Positions 16,454 to 24,419 of a DNA stretch of 64,000 bases are shown here, piece by piece. The stretch's first letter is position 1; each line of letters begins with the position of its first letter. Below the pieces are notes generated by a model that ran no database searches, had not been told where the DNA came from, and worked only from the letters and a program-made list of their open reading frames with translations. Source of the stretch: JBFWNG01 sp050251195 (lineage in GTDB: Bacteria; Bdellovibrionota_B; Oligoflexia; Oligoflexales; Oligoflexaceae); contig JBFWNG010000004.1 of the NCBI GenBank assembly GCA_050251195.1, forward strand, positions 124,001-188,000. The letters are read 5' to 3'. The translations under genes and the position numbers were made by a program.

Positions 16454-18233
16454 CGACCAGTGGGCTGAGCAAATAGTTCACGCATTCATTCGAAAAGGCG
16501 TGTCGGCATTTTACATTTCCCCGGGCTATCGAAATCTGCCGCTTATTTCCGCGCTCACCGCAGTTCGGCAGCCGGAGATTCAGCTTACGAGCTGTGTTGA
16601 CGAAAGGTCTGCGGCCTATCGTGCTCTCGGCTACGCGAAGCATTCTGGCAAGGCTGCGTGCTTGATTTGTACCTCAGGAACGGCCGCATGTAACTACTAT
16701 CCCGCTGTCGTGGAAGCTCACAAAGAAAATATTCCCCTAATTGTCTTGACCGCTGACAGACCGTTCGAACTCGCACATAGCGCCGCCAACCAGGTGATAG
16801 ACCAATCAAAGATATTTGAAGGATTCTTGAAACATAGAATTTGCTTTCCAACGCCCCACCGGGACATAGCCCCGGCGGTGATAGGGAAGCAGTGCGCTCT
16901 CGCGTTCGAGAAGGGACATGTTTTCCCGAAGGGACCGGTGCACGTTAATATTCCGTTTAGAGAACCGCTGCAGTCCAAATTTCAAGAGACCACGGTGACG
17001 CTTGATGAACAAGGAACGCAGTTACTTTCCGAAAATTTAACTCTTAGGGCGGACACGCTTACCAAATTGGCCTCATGGTGTTCGACAATAACGACGGCAG
17101 CTCGACCGCTTGCGATCCTCGGACGATTGTCTTCGCGCGGTGACGAACGGGAAGCGCGTGTCTTGCTCGAAAAATTAAGATGGCCCGTATACAGGGACGC
17201 CACGTTGAGCGAGCCTTTGAACGAGGTACCACAGGTTTTGGATTTGAGTTTGCCGGCAAGCGCTGCATGGGTTCGCGATTACAATCCCGATTTGGTGCTT
17301 CACGTCGGTCGACGCCTGGTCAGCAAAGACTGGGACGCTATTCTGCCTACGTTGCCCTTGCGCCATTATTATGTCGTCAGCGACGAAAGCAGTTATCCTG
17401 ACAGCACCTATTCCGCCACGGACTTTGTTTTGGACGACATTGGTGCGGTCTGCCGCAGCCTAGGCGCGGCCGTTATGTCGAACCCATCCGTAATGTCGAA
17501 CCCATCCGTAATGTCGAACACATCCTTAATGTCGAACGCGTCCGTTATACGGAACGCCCCCGTCATCCTGAGCGAAGCGAAGGATCTCCCACACCAGACC
17601 CTTGCCAACATACAAAACGACCTTCGAAATTCCCTCGATCGCATTCCCTTTTCAACATTGAAGATAGCTTCCTTAGTATGGAATTCGGAGGGCGCTGCGC
17701 CCTGGGAACTGTTCCTGGGCAATTCGTCAGCCATTCGAAGTTTCAATCTGGTAAATTTTGGCGCGGCTTCGCGGCTTCAAGGGGTGTTTGCAAATCGAGG
17801 GGTCAGCGGGATCGAGGGCCATATCGCCACGACTCTGGGACTGAGTGACCATTCGACCGTTCCTATTGTTACCGTCTTGGGGGATATTTCTGCATTGCAT
17901 GATTTGGGTTCGTTCTTGAATCTCGCCCAAGCTCGAAACCCTGTGTGCGTCATTTTATTGAATGACAGGGGCGGCGGAATATTCCGACGGCTCAATATCG
18001 ACGAAACGCAGTATGAGAAAATCATGCCTTTCTTGGTGACGCCGCATGAATTCGAATTTGGCCCTATCGCGGAAATGGCGGGAATAGGGTATGACAAGGT
18101 GGATTGCTCGCAGGATTTTCAATCGAGCCTGACAAAGTTTTGGCGGGAGCGAAAGACGAAGATCATCGAGTGCGTTATAGATAACGAAAATGAGAGTAAA
18201 GCTTGGCAAGTTTTGTCACGAAAGGAGACCTAA
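16437..18233 (+). CDS. menD: SEPHCHC synthase MenD with repeat-derived insertion
   Basis: ThDP enzyme joining isochorismate and 2-oxoglutarate to give SEPHCHC. The 598 residues include the N-terminal ThDP-activating Glu in SCVDERSAAYRALG, TSGTAACNYYPAV, and the C-terminal ThDP/Mg motif GDISALHD with NDRGGGIF. The usual SPGSRS start motif reads SPGYRN. Residues about 347-385, in the linker before the C-terminal ThDP domain, are low complexity: MSNPSV-type hexapeptide repeats followed by VILSEAKDL. The latter is the translation of a dispersed repeat also found at 54261-54286. The frame is kept, so the enzyme is probably functional. An alternative TTG start lies at 16425. Confidence 0.92.
   Translation: MNQRFNDQWAEQIVHAFIRKGVSAFYISPGYRNLPLISALTAVRQPEIQLTSCVDERSAAYRALGYAKHSGKAACLICTSGTAACNYYPAVVEAHKENIPLIVLTADRPFELAHSAANQVIDQSKIFEGFLKHRICFPTPHRDIAPAVIGKQCALAFEKGHVFPKGPVHVNIPFREPLQSKFQETTVTLDEQGTQLLSENLTLRADTLTKLASWCSTITTAARPLAILGRLSSRGDEREARVLLEKLRWPVYRDATLSEPLNEVPQVLDLSLPASAAWVRDYNPDLVLHVGRRLVSKDWDAILPTLPLRHYYVVSDESSYPDSTYSATDFVLDDIGAVCRSLGAAVMSNPSVMSNPSVMSNTSLMSNASVIRNAPVILSEAKDLPHQTLANIQNDLRNSLDRIPFSTLKIASLVWNSEGAAPWELFLGNSSAIRSFNLVNFGAASRLQGVFANRGVSGIEGHIATTLGLSDHSTVPIVTVLGDISALHDLGSFLNLAQARNPVCVILLNDRGGGIFRRLNIDETQYEKIMPFLVTPHEFEFGPIAEMAGIGYDKVDCSQDFQSSLTKFWRERKTKIIECVIDNENESKAWQVLSRKET
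17475..17590 (+). repeat. In-frame 18-bp tandem array plus dispersed repeat inside menD
   Basis: The unit ATGTCGAACCCATCCGTA occurs exactly at 17475-17492 and 17493-17510, then with changes at 17511-17528, 17529-17546 and 17547-17564. It runs straight into GTCATCCTGAGCGAAGCGA at 17562 (continuing to about 17590). That 3' block matches, in reverse, the block at 54261-54286 downstream of the beta-lactamase-fold gene. All units are multiples of 3 and contain no stop in the menD frame. Confidence 0.85.
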
Positions 18234-18234
18234 A

Positions 18235-19050
18235 ATGAGGGATTGGATTAAGATCGACGGCTACGAGGATATTGTTTACGAAAAATCTGGCGGAGTAGCG
18301 AAGGTTACGATCAATAGACCTGAAGTTCGTAACGCCTTTCGACCCAAGACGGTCAATGAAATGATCCGAGCATTCAACGACATTCGCGAAGACGAGCGTG
18401 TTGGCGTGGCAATCTTGACCGGAGCCGGCACGAAGGCATTTTGTTCGGGCGGTGATCAAAGCATTCGCGGCATCGCGGGCTATCAGGACGCCGGGGGCGT
18501 TGAGCGGCTCAACGTGTTGGATTTGCAAAAACAGATTCGAAGTTTGCCTAAACCTGTGATCGCTATGGTGGCGGGATACGCCGTGGGTGGCGGACATGTG
18601 TTGCATATCATGTGCGACATCACTATTGCCGCGGACAATGCGATCTTTGGGCAAACAGGACCAAAGGTGGGGTCGTTTGACGGCGGGTTCGGCGCAAGTT
18701 ATCTAGCTGACATTGTCGGGCAGAAAAAGGCGAAAGAAATATGGTTTCTTTGCCGTCAGTACAACGCTGACGAAGCGCTCCGAATGGGGCTCATCAACAA
18801 AATTGTACCGCTCGCCGAACTGGAAAGAGAAACGCTGCAATGGGCCGACGAAATGCTCGAAAAATCGCCTTTGGCGCTGCGCTGCTTGAAATCTGCATTT
18901 AACGCAGGCACGGACGGACAAGCCGGTATCCAAGAACTCGCGGGGAATGCGACGCTGCTTTATTACATGAGCGCTGAAGCGCAAGAGGGCAAGAACGCGT
19001 TTCTCGAAAAGAGAAAACCGGAATATTCCAAATTCGTTCGCAATCCGTAA
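18235..19050 (+). CDS. menB: 1,4-dihydroxy-2-naphthoyl-CoA synthase
   Basis: Crotonase-fold ring-closing enzyme making DHNA-CoA from o-succinylbenzoyl-CoA. The 271-residue product has the MenB-specific blocks INRPEVRNAFRPKT, CSGGDQSIRG, the oxyanion-hole AVGGGHVLH, FGQTGPKVGSFDGGFG and the C-terminal KRKPEYSKF. The start at 18235 follows AGGAGACC. Thioester release needs a hydrolase, probably the MenI-like gene at 12887. The menB stop and the menA start share one base (TAATG). Confidence 0.95.
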   Translation: MRDWIKIDGYEDIVYEKSGGVAKVTINRPEVRNAFRPKTVNEMIRAFNDIREDERVGVAILTGAGTKAFCSGGDQSIRGIAGYQDAGGVERLNVLDLQKQIRSLPKPVIAMVAGYAVGGGHVLHIMCDITIAADNAIFGQTGPKVGSFDGGFGASYLADIVGQKKAKEIWFLCRQYNADEALRMGLINKIVPLAELERETLQWADEMLEKSPLALRCLKSAFNAGTDGQAGIQELAGNATLLYYMSAEAQEGKNAFLEKRKPEYSKFVRNP

Positions 19051-19958
19051 TGGCATCAGAGCTTACCATAACCAAGAAGGTGATATTAGGTGCACGTCTG
19101 CCGACCCTAGCGGTTGGCATCGCGCCTGTCCTACTTGGGCATGCTCTGGCCTTTCAGGCGATTGGCGCCGCGAACGTGCGGTGGCTTCATATCGCTCTCT
19201 TCGTGTTGACTCTGCTCGCCACAATGTTGATGCAAAGTGGCGCTAATTTCGTTAACGACGTCGTTGACGGTACAACAGGTGTTGACAGGCAAGAACGTGT
19301 GGGGCCCCAAAGATTGGTGCAAAGCGGTATCGCGACGCACGAGTTTGTGCGCAACTGCTATCGCGTCTGCTTTGTATTGGCATCTGCGATTATTGCAGGA
19401 TTGGCTTATCGCGGCGGCATTGACGTTGTCGTTGTCGGCGTGCTTTGCATTGCCTTTGCATATCTTTACACGGCTGGGCCACTTCCTCTGTCCCGAATGG
19501 CCCTTGGAGAAATAAGCGCATTTATTTTTTTTGGCCCTTTGGCCGTCGGCGGGTGTTATTTCTTGCAAACCTTGCAATGGAATCCCGCGGCGATGCTTTG
19601 GGGATCTGGCACCGGTTTGCTTGCTGCTACGATGATGGCTATCAACAACTATCGGGATAGGGAAGGCGACAAACTCGCCGGCAAGAAAACACTTGCCGTG
19701 GTTCTGGGCGCAAGATGGGCGCGATTGCTGCCTCTTACTTTTCTTGGGCTGAGCGTAGGTCTTGTAATCGCGTATGGTTTTCGTTCCGGAAAGACAATAG
19801 GGGCGACAGTTGCAGCATTGTTTCTTGCCGCATTCGTTCTGAAGAATGTGCTGCCGCTGGTGCTTCATGGATCGACACATCTAAACTTCGCCTTGAAGAA
19901 CACTGGAAAACTTAGCCTTCTCTATAGCGTAATGTTTGGAACGGTGATCTTTCTCTAA
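19050..19958 (+). CDS. menA: 1,4-dihydroxy-2-naphthoate polyprenyltransferase
   Basis: Integral-membrane UbiA-superfamily prenyltransferase attaching the polyprenyl tail to DHNA. The 302 residues form about eight or nine hydrophobic helices. Two aspartate motifs needed for Mg-diphosphate binding are visible: NFVNDVVDGTTGVD (about residues 65-80) and NNYRDREGDKLAGK (about 192-205), with GPQRLVQSG after the first as in MenA. It follows menB with a 1-bp overlap and precedes menC by 13 bp. Confidence 0.93.
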   Translation: MASELTITKKVILGARLPTLAVGIAPVLLGHALAFQAIGAANVRWLHIALFVLTLLATMLMQSGANFVNDVVDGTTGVDRQERVGPQRLVQSGIATHEFVRNCYRVCFVLASAIIAGLAYRGGIDVVVVGVLCIAFAYLYTAGPLPLSRMALGEISAFIFFGPLAVGGCYFLQTLQWNPAAMLWGSGTGLLAATMMAINNYRDREGDKLAGKKTLAVVLGARWARLLPLTFLGLSVGLVIAYGFRSGKTIGATVAALFLAAFVLKNVLPLVLHGSTHLNFALKNTGKLSLLYSVMFGTVIFL

Positions 19959-19971
19959 GGATCGTTAGTTC

Positions 19972-20940
19972 ATGAGAATCGAAGATATACGAGTCTGGAA
20001 ATACGAGTTGCGATGCAAGGCTCCTATTCATCGTCGAGTCGGTTTGTTTGTCGAGTTCTGTTGGGAAGACGGGGCGCCGTCTTTTGGCGAAGTGGCACCA
20101 TTTGCCGCCGTGCACGAAGAAGGCCTGGACGAAGCTTTCTCTGACCTGCGCAGAGCCATTCCTGTGTTTTCAGGCAAGGACATTGTTTTAGACGAACCGC
20201 AGTGGTCTAAACGCTTTTTTGATTTTATGGAACAGCCAGAACGCCAGAGTTTCGTGCCAAGCGTTACCTTTGGAGTCGAACATGCTCTAGTCAACAAATG
20301 GATGCAGACGACGTCAAAGCGAACAACCGCTAAATGGGAGACTGCTGGGCTAATCTATTTAGCCCATGCCGACGTTGCCGAGTACTCACAACAAGTCGCC
20401 GTGTTGCGCGACGAAGAAGCCAAAGTTGCCAAGTTCAAAATTGGCGGTGGGCACATACGGATGGAACTTGATCGCCTCAAGAGTGTATTGCGCGAATTTC
20501 CGAGTTTGGGTGTTCGCCTTGATGCAAACGGACGCCTAAGGGAAGACGATATACGATTGATAGAAGAATCGGTCGATTCTGAGCGGGTGGAATTTGTCGA
20601 AGATCCCGGTGTTCGCATGCCGTCAAAGTTCAAATATGCCGCTGAGTCGGTCCTGTGGGGTAAGCAAACTGAAGAGGCGTTGGCGTCGGCTGATTTTTTC
20701 GTGGTCAAACCGAGCAGGTTAGGTGGATACAGCGACCTCAAAAAAATCATTGATCGCGTGGGGCCGGACAGAGTCGTTCTGAGCAGCGCTTTTGACTCTC
20801 AGTTGACTCTAGAGACCTCGAGGTTTCTTTCTGACTTTTGGGGAGTTTCGACAGTCCCTGGTTTTGGTACGGCGCATTACTTTTTGGAACACTTGAACGG
20901 CAGGCCCGATTTGTCCGAGAACTGTGTCAGGGTGCTTTAG
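19972..20940 (+). CDS. menC: o-succinylbenzoate synthase, divergent
   Basis: Enolase-superfamily dehydratase (322 residues) that converts SHCHC to o-succinylbenzoate. The lid lysine pair is KFK (154-156), the first metal ligands are Asp184 (VRLDANG) and Glu210 (FVEDPG), and the second-face lysine is Lys246 (FFVVKPSRLGG). The third metal ligand, normally Asp in a DES motif, appears as Ala224 in YAAESV, and the Glu210-to-motif distance is about nine residues shorter than in E. coli MenC. Either the alignment is shifted or the metal site differs. The operon position makes the assignment secure despite this. Confidence 0.85.
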   Translation: MRIEDIRVWKYELRCKAPIHRRVGLFVEFCWEDGAPSFGEVAPFAAVHEEGLDEAFSDLRRAIPVFSGKDIVLDEPQWSKRFFDFMEQPERQSFVPSVTFGVEHALVNKWMQTTSKRTTAKWETAGLIYLAHADVAEYSQQVAVLRDEEAKVAKFKIGGGHIRMELDRLKSVLREFPSLGVRLDANGRLREDDIRLIEESVDSERVEFVEDPGVRMPSKFKYAAESVLWGKQTEEALASADFFVVKPSRLGGYSDLKKIIDRVGPDRVVLSSAFDSQLTLETSRFLSDFWGVSTVPGFGTAHYFLEHLNGRPDLSENCVRVL

Positions 20941-22334
20941 TGGCAGAGAATCCTTTCGAGTATTTGCAGCGAGTTCTAACGACTTATGGTCGGAAGGCGG
21001 CCATCCGTGAGGGCAGCAACGATAAGTCATATTATGACCTTTTTGAAGAAGTGGAACAAATTGCATCTTGGCTCGATAGCTTGGAGGGGGCGACTCTTGC
21101 GGTTGTTGTGGATGACAGCGCGACCCTTTGTCGAATCGTTCTTGCTGCATTTTTCTCTCAGAAGGTTATTCTGCCTCTGAATTCTAGAGAGAGTGATAGC
21201 TATCTCGTTTCGCACATCGATCGTTTGCGGCTCGCCACGGTTATTACCGATAAGGCCGGGCGTTTTGATCATAAGCAAGGCGCTAAGGAAGTCGTATTCC
21301 AATATGAGGCAATACGAACAGCGGAGCAAAGGGATGTAACCGCGCATGAGACGAGAGGCGCCGATCCTGAACGACCGGCATTGGGGATTATGACGTCGGG
21401 ATCCACAGGAACGCCGAAGGTTGTTCTGCATTCGTGGCGTTCTATTTTCTATAGCGCACTGGGTTCCATCTTATATTACGGCTATTCAGATTCAGATGCG
21501 TCGTTGCTGACGTTACCGCTCTATCATGTCAGCGGCGTGCTTATGTTGGTACGGTGCATTTTGAGTGGGGGTACGCTCCATATCATGCAGGGAAAACTTG
21601 GAGAATCCGTTGAAAGAGCGCGTCCAACAATTCTTTCTTTAGTGCCGACCCAGCTTGTTGCTTTGTTACAAGATAAGAGCGCGCGCGAGGTCTTGGCTAA
21701 GGGTAAAGTCATATTGATCGGAGGCGCTTCGGTTCCCGAAACACTCTGGGAAACATGTCGGACTTCGGATTTGCCTCTTTCATTGAGCTATGGAATGACG
21801 GAGTCGGCGGCGCAAGTGACGGGGACGGTTCCGGGTACGTGGAATTCGTACCGGCATTATGGCAAGCCTTTGCCTTATCGGGAGGTAAGGGTGTCGGAAG
21901 GACGCATTCTCGTTGGTGGCCTTTGTCTGTTTTCGGGTCTGCTGGATCGCCCTTCGGATTTATGCGACGGATGGTTTATGACTCAGGACCGGGGTTGTTT
22001 TGAGGATGGTAACTTGGTCGTCCTCGGAAGGGCTGACAATGTGTTTATTTCAGGAGGTGAGAATATTTCCCCTTGGGAAGTTGAATCTGCGGTTGAACGA
22101 GCGTTGGGTCCTGCCGCATCGGTTCTTTGTTTCCCTGAAGCTGATCCGTATTGGGGCGTCACCCCAAGTGTCATTGTTGTCAGCCGGGACGAACCCGACT
22201 GGACGAAGCTTCGCACACGCTTAGGTGAGAGTCTGTCGGGCCTAAAAAAGCCTAAAAAATACTATTGGTTAGATGAGTGGAGCGAGAAGCTCACCCCTCA
22301 AGCCAGCAAGGGCGCAAAAGTATTTTTGGGGTGA
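20940..22334 (+). CDS. menE: o-succinylbenzoate-CoA ligase
   Basis: ANL-superfamily acyl-CoA synthetase, 464 residues, activating o-succinylbenzoate with ATP and CoA. Seen are the P-loop-like MTSGSTGTPKVVLHS, the A5-type SYGMTESA, and DRGCFEDGNLVVLGRADN with SGGENISPWEVE; the C-terminal catalytic Lys region is TPQASKGAK. The start is the GTG at 20940, whose first base is the last base of the menC stop (TAGTG); an in-frame ATG at 20838 would overlap menC by 100 bp and is rejected. It is the last gene of the men operon. Confidence 0.92.
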   Translation: MAENPFEYLQRVLTTYGRKAAIREGSNDKSYYDLFEEVEQIASWLDSLEGATLAVVVDDSATLCRIVLAAFFSQKVILPLNSRESDSYLVSHIDRLRLATVITDKAGRFDHKQGAKEVVFQYEAIRTAEQRDVTAHETRGADPERPALGIMTSGSTGTPKVVLHSWRSIFYSALGSILYYGYSDSDASLLTLPLYHVSGVLMLVRCILSGGTLHIMQGKLGESVERARPTILSLVPTQLVALLQDKSAREVLAKGKVILIGGASVPETLWETCRTSDLPLSLSYGMTESAAQVTGTVPGTWNSYRHYGKPLPYREVRVSEGRILVGGLCLFSGLLDRPSDLCDGWFMTQDRGCFEDGNLVVLGRADNVFISGGENISPWEVESAVERALGPAASVLCFPEADPYWGVTPSVIVVSRDEPDWTKLRTRLGESLSGLKKPKKYYWLDEWSEKLTPQASKGAKVFLG

Positions 22335-22460
22335 TTTCAGGCCCTTCGCGTATCCCAGCATGACACGCTTTTCTTTGCTCCCAATCTAGGGTATATGGTT
22401 AGGTCCATCTAATGATTTGAAACGTCAACTCGTGAATGGTTTCTAGACAGCTGTTGGTTT
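22335..22460. other. Intergenic gap between menE and aroF
   Basis: A 126-bp spacer with no hairpin followed by a T-run and no strong promoter. A TATATG (22392-22397) could be a -10 element but has no convincing -35 partner. Confidence 0.4.
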
Positions 22461-23363
22461 ATGGAAAAAGTTGTTGAATCGCAAAATTTGGGGTTCGAGA
22501 CTGGTTTGCCGCAGAGCGAACTTGATTGTTGTTTCGGCACGCGCAAACCATATCGCCTTGTGAGCCGAGAATATCAGAAAGAAAGTTCCGTAATCCGTGT
22601 TCGCGGCGTCGAGTTCGGACCGGGGCGTTTTGTTGTTATGGCGGGACCTTGCGCCGTAGAAAGCCGGGACCAGACGCTGAGGATTGCGCGAGCGGTAAAA
22701 GAAGCTGGTGCCCACGTTTTGCGAGGCGGCGCCTACAAGCCGCGATCTTCTCCGTACAGCTTTCGGGGTCTTGGGTTGGAAGGATTAAAGATTCTTCGCG
22801 AAGCAAGTCTCGAGACGGGTCTTCCCTTGATTACTGAAGCGATTGATCTTGAATGTTTGCCGTCCGTTTGCGAATACGCGGACATCGTTCAGATTGGCGC
22901 GCGCAATATGCAAAACTTCGCTTTGTTGGAGGCGGCAGGCAAACTTCGTAAACCTGTCATGATCAAGCGCGCTTTTTCCGCAACGATCGACGAGTGGTTG
23001 GCGGCGGCAGAATACATTATGCAGGGCGGGAACGAACAAGTATTGCTTTGTGAGCGCGGACTTCGCAGCTATGATCCCAACACACGGAATTTATTGGATA
23101 TTAGTGCTGTCCCTGTTGTAGAAGAACTCAGTCACTTACCCGTCGTCGTCGATCCAAGCCACTCGACCGGCAAGCGAACTCTTGTTGCCCCTGTGTCAAA
23201 GGCATCTCTCGCGGCTGGAGCACGTGCCATACTTGTCGATGTTCATGATCGGCCGGACGAAGCGCTCGTGGACGGTGCTCAGGCGCTCCTTCCTTCGGAG
23301 CTCAAGGACCTTGTAGAGAGCCTTCGCAAAATTGCGTCGGCGATGGAAGTTACCTTAAAATAG
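22461..23363 (+). CDS. aroF: DAHP synthase, class I-beta (AroF/AroG Thermotoga-Bacillus type)
   Basis: 3-deoxy-D-arabino-heptulosonate 7-phosphate synthase, first step of the shikimate pathway, condensing PEP and erythrose 4-phosphate. The 300 residues include MAGPCAVES, LRGGAYKPRSSPYSFRGLG (the class I-beta signature), QIGARNMQNF, KRAF, CERGLRSYD and VVDPSHSTGKR with metal ligands. The first 55 residues are shorter than and unlike the ferredoxin-like regulatory domain of the Thermotoga enzyme, so Tyr/Phe feedback by that domain is doubtful. Chorismate from this path feeds the upstream men operon. A strong terminator follows immediately. Confidence 0.94.
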   Translation: MEKVVESQNLGFETGLPQSELDCCFGTRKPYRLVSREYQKESSVIRVRGVEFGPGRFVVMAGPCAVESRDQTLRIARAVKEAGAHVLRGGAYKPRSSPYSFRGLGLEGLKILREASLETGLPLITEAIDLECLPSVCEYADIVQIGARNMQNFALLEAAGKLRKPVMIKRAFSATIDEWLAAAEYIMQGGNEQVLLCERGLRSYDPNTRNLLDISAVPVVEELSHLPVVVDPSHSTGKRTLVAPVSKASLAAGARAILVDVHDRPDEALVDGAQALLPSELKDLVESLRKIASAMEVTLK

Positions 23364-23395
23364 AACCGGCGCCTCTGAAGCGCCGGTTGCTTTTA
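23364..23395 (+). terminator. Rho-independent terminator of aroF
   Basis: A perfect 9-bp G+C-rich stem, AACCGGCGC (23364-23372) and GCGCCGGTT (23380-23388), with a 7-base loop, is followed by GCTTTT. It begins one base after the aroF stop. The T-run is short but the stem is strong; it may also serve the convergent lipoprotein gene. Confidence 0.8.
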
Positions 23396-23413
23396 ATATT
23401 CAGATCTTTCGTT

Positions 23414-24241
23414 TTATTCGTCGTCATCGCCTTTATCGTCATCGTCGTCTTTATCGTCGTCATCGTCTTTATCGTCATCGTCGTCTTTATCATCGTCATC
23501 GTCTTTATCGTCTTCTTCGTCTTCATCATCATCGGTAGTGGTTGTCGTCGTAGAACCCGGGTCAGACACATTTTGTTTCCATCCGTCTCGCTCCCAGTCT
23601 TTGAGCTTTTGCAAGAGACCGCTGTCGATAGTTTTGCCGCTGTCATCGGGAGGCATTTTGTCATCTTCAATTTCGCTGATTATCTTCTTGTACTTGCTCT
23701 TCGTGTCAGAGAAGCCGATTTGATACTCTTCCGCTCCTTTACCGCTGGCGCCGGAATCGTGACACTCACCGCCGCCACAGCTTGATTGAAGCAAAGACTG
23801 AAGATCCTCGTCGTAGTTAACTTTGCCGTCGTCTGTGGTATAGGTTCCGGTCTCGCTTTCAGGGAAGCTATTGTTTTGCCAACTCTCAAGTTGAGATATC
23901 TGATCCGCGGTGAGTTTTGCCTTACCTGAGGTCGTGGGCGGCATCACGTTGGTCGATGTACTTTTTACGCGCTCCAAAACCTTGGCGAACGCCGTTTGAA
24001 CGCCGGATTTCGTAAGCTGCAGGTTATAGGTTACCGCAGTAGTACTATGGCAACTGGCGCCTTCGCAGGAAGATGCCATCATGGATCTGATTGTCGGTTC
24101 CCAATACACGGAGGTGTATTGGTTGTTGTAGCTATTCTGCGGATTTTTGTTAACCGCCTGCTTTTTTTCACGGCTTTTGCACGAAAGAAAAGCCGTCGTG
24201 GCAATTGTAAGAATAACGATAATTCTTCTTGCAGATAACAT
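23414..24241 (-). CDS. Lipoprotein with two CX4CH (cytochrome c-like) modules and Asp/Lys tail
   Basis: Predicted lipoprotein of 275 residues with a signal peptide ending in FLSC at Cys20. Two similar modules follow. Each has a CX4CH motif (CEGASCH near residue 59, CGGGECH near 154) and, further on, an MPP motif (NVMPP, DKMPP), the arrangement of heme motif plus axial Met in small c-type cytochromes, though with four rather than two residues between the cysteines. The C-terminus is a run of TTTTTT followed by DDDDDK repeats. Covalent heme is an inference; a metal or redox role at the cell surface is equally possible. AAGGACG lies before the ATG. Confidence 0.7.
   Translation of the reverse strand: MLSARRIIVILTIATTAFLSCKSREKKQAVNKNPQNSYNNQYTSVYWEPTIRSMMASSCEGASCHSTTAVTYNLQLTKSGVQTAFAKVLERVKSTSTNVMPPTTSGKAKLTADQISQLESWQNNSFPESETGTYTTDDGKVNYDEDLQSLLQSSCGGGECHDSGASGKGAEEYQIGFSDTKSKYKKIISEIEDDKMPPDDSGKTIDSGLLQKLKDWERDGWKQNVSDPGSTTTTTTDDDEDEEDDKDDDDDKDDDDDKDDDDDKDDDDDKGDDDE
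23431..23520 (-). repeat. 18-bp tandem repeat encoding DDDDDK
   Basis: On the + strand, CTTTATC recurs with exact 18-bp spacing at 23431, 23449, 23467, 23485 and 23503, each followed by GTC/ATC/CGT triplets. The units differ only at third codon positions (GAC/GAT) and encode five Asp plus one Lys. Being 18 bp, copy changes do not shift frame. Confidence 0.85.
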
Positions 24242-24419
24242 ATCGCGCGTCCTTGGTGAAAGTTAGCAAATAAACTATTTGGATGAGTATATTAAAAGGG
24301 TAACATGATTCCTTAGTTTTTTCTAAACTTTTTTGAGACCTGCGAGAGGTCGTTTTTCAATATGTGGTAGAATCACCAAAGCGATAACGCAAAAGTACAA
24401 ATAGGTTTGGGGAGTGGTT
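24242..24419. other. Divergent intergenic region, 24242-24419
   Basis: This 178-bp AT-rich gap separates two divergent exported-protein genes. A small hairpin GACCT-GCGAG-AGGTC (24337-24351) followed by TTTTT is present but stands upstream, not downstream, of genes. TAGAAT at 24368-24373 is a possible -10 for the + strand gene, with no good -35. Confidence 0.35.

Noticed and set aside
24337..24356. GACCT/AGGTC hairpin with T5 as a terminator
   Set aside because: It stands upstream of two divergent genes, the stem is only 5 bp, and no gene ends there.
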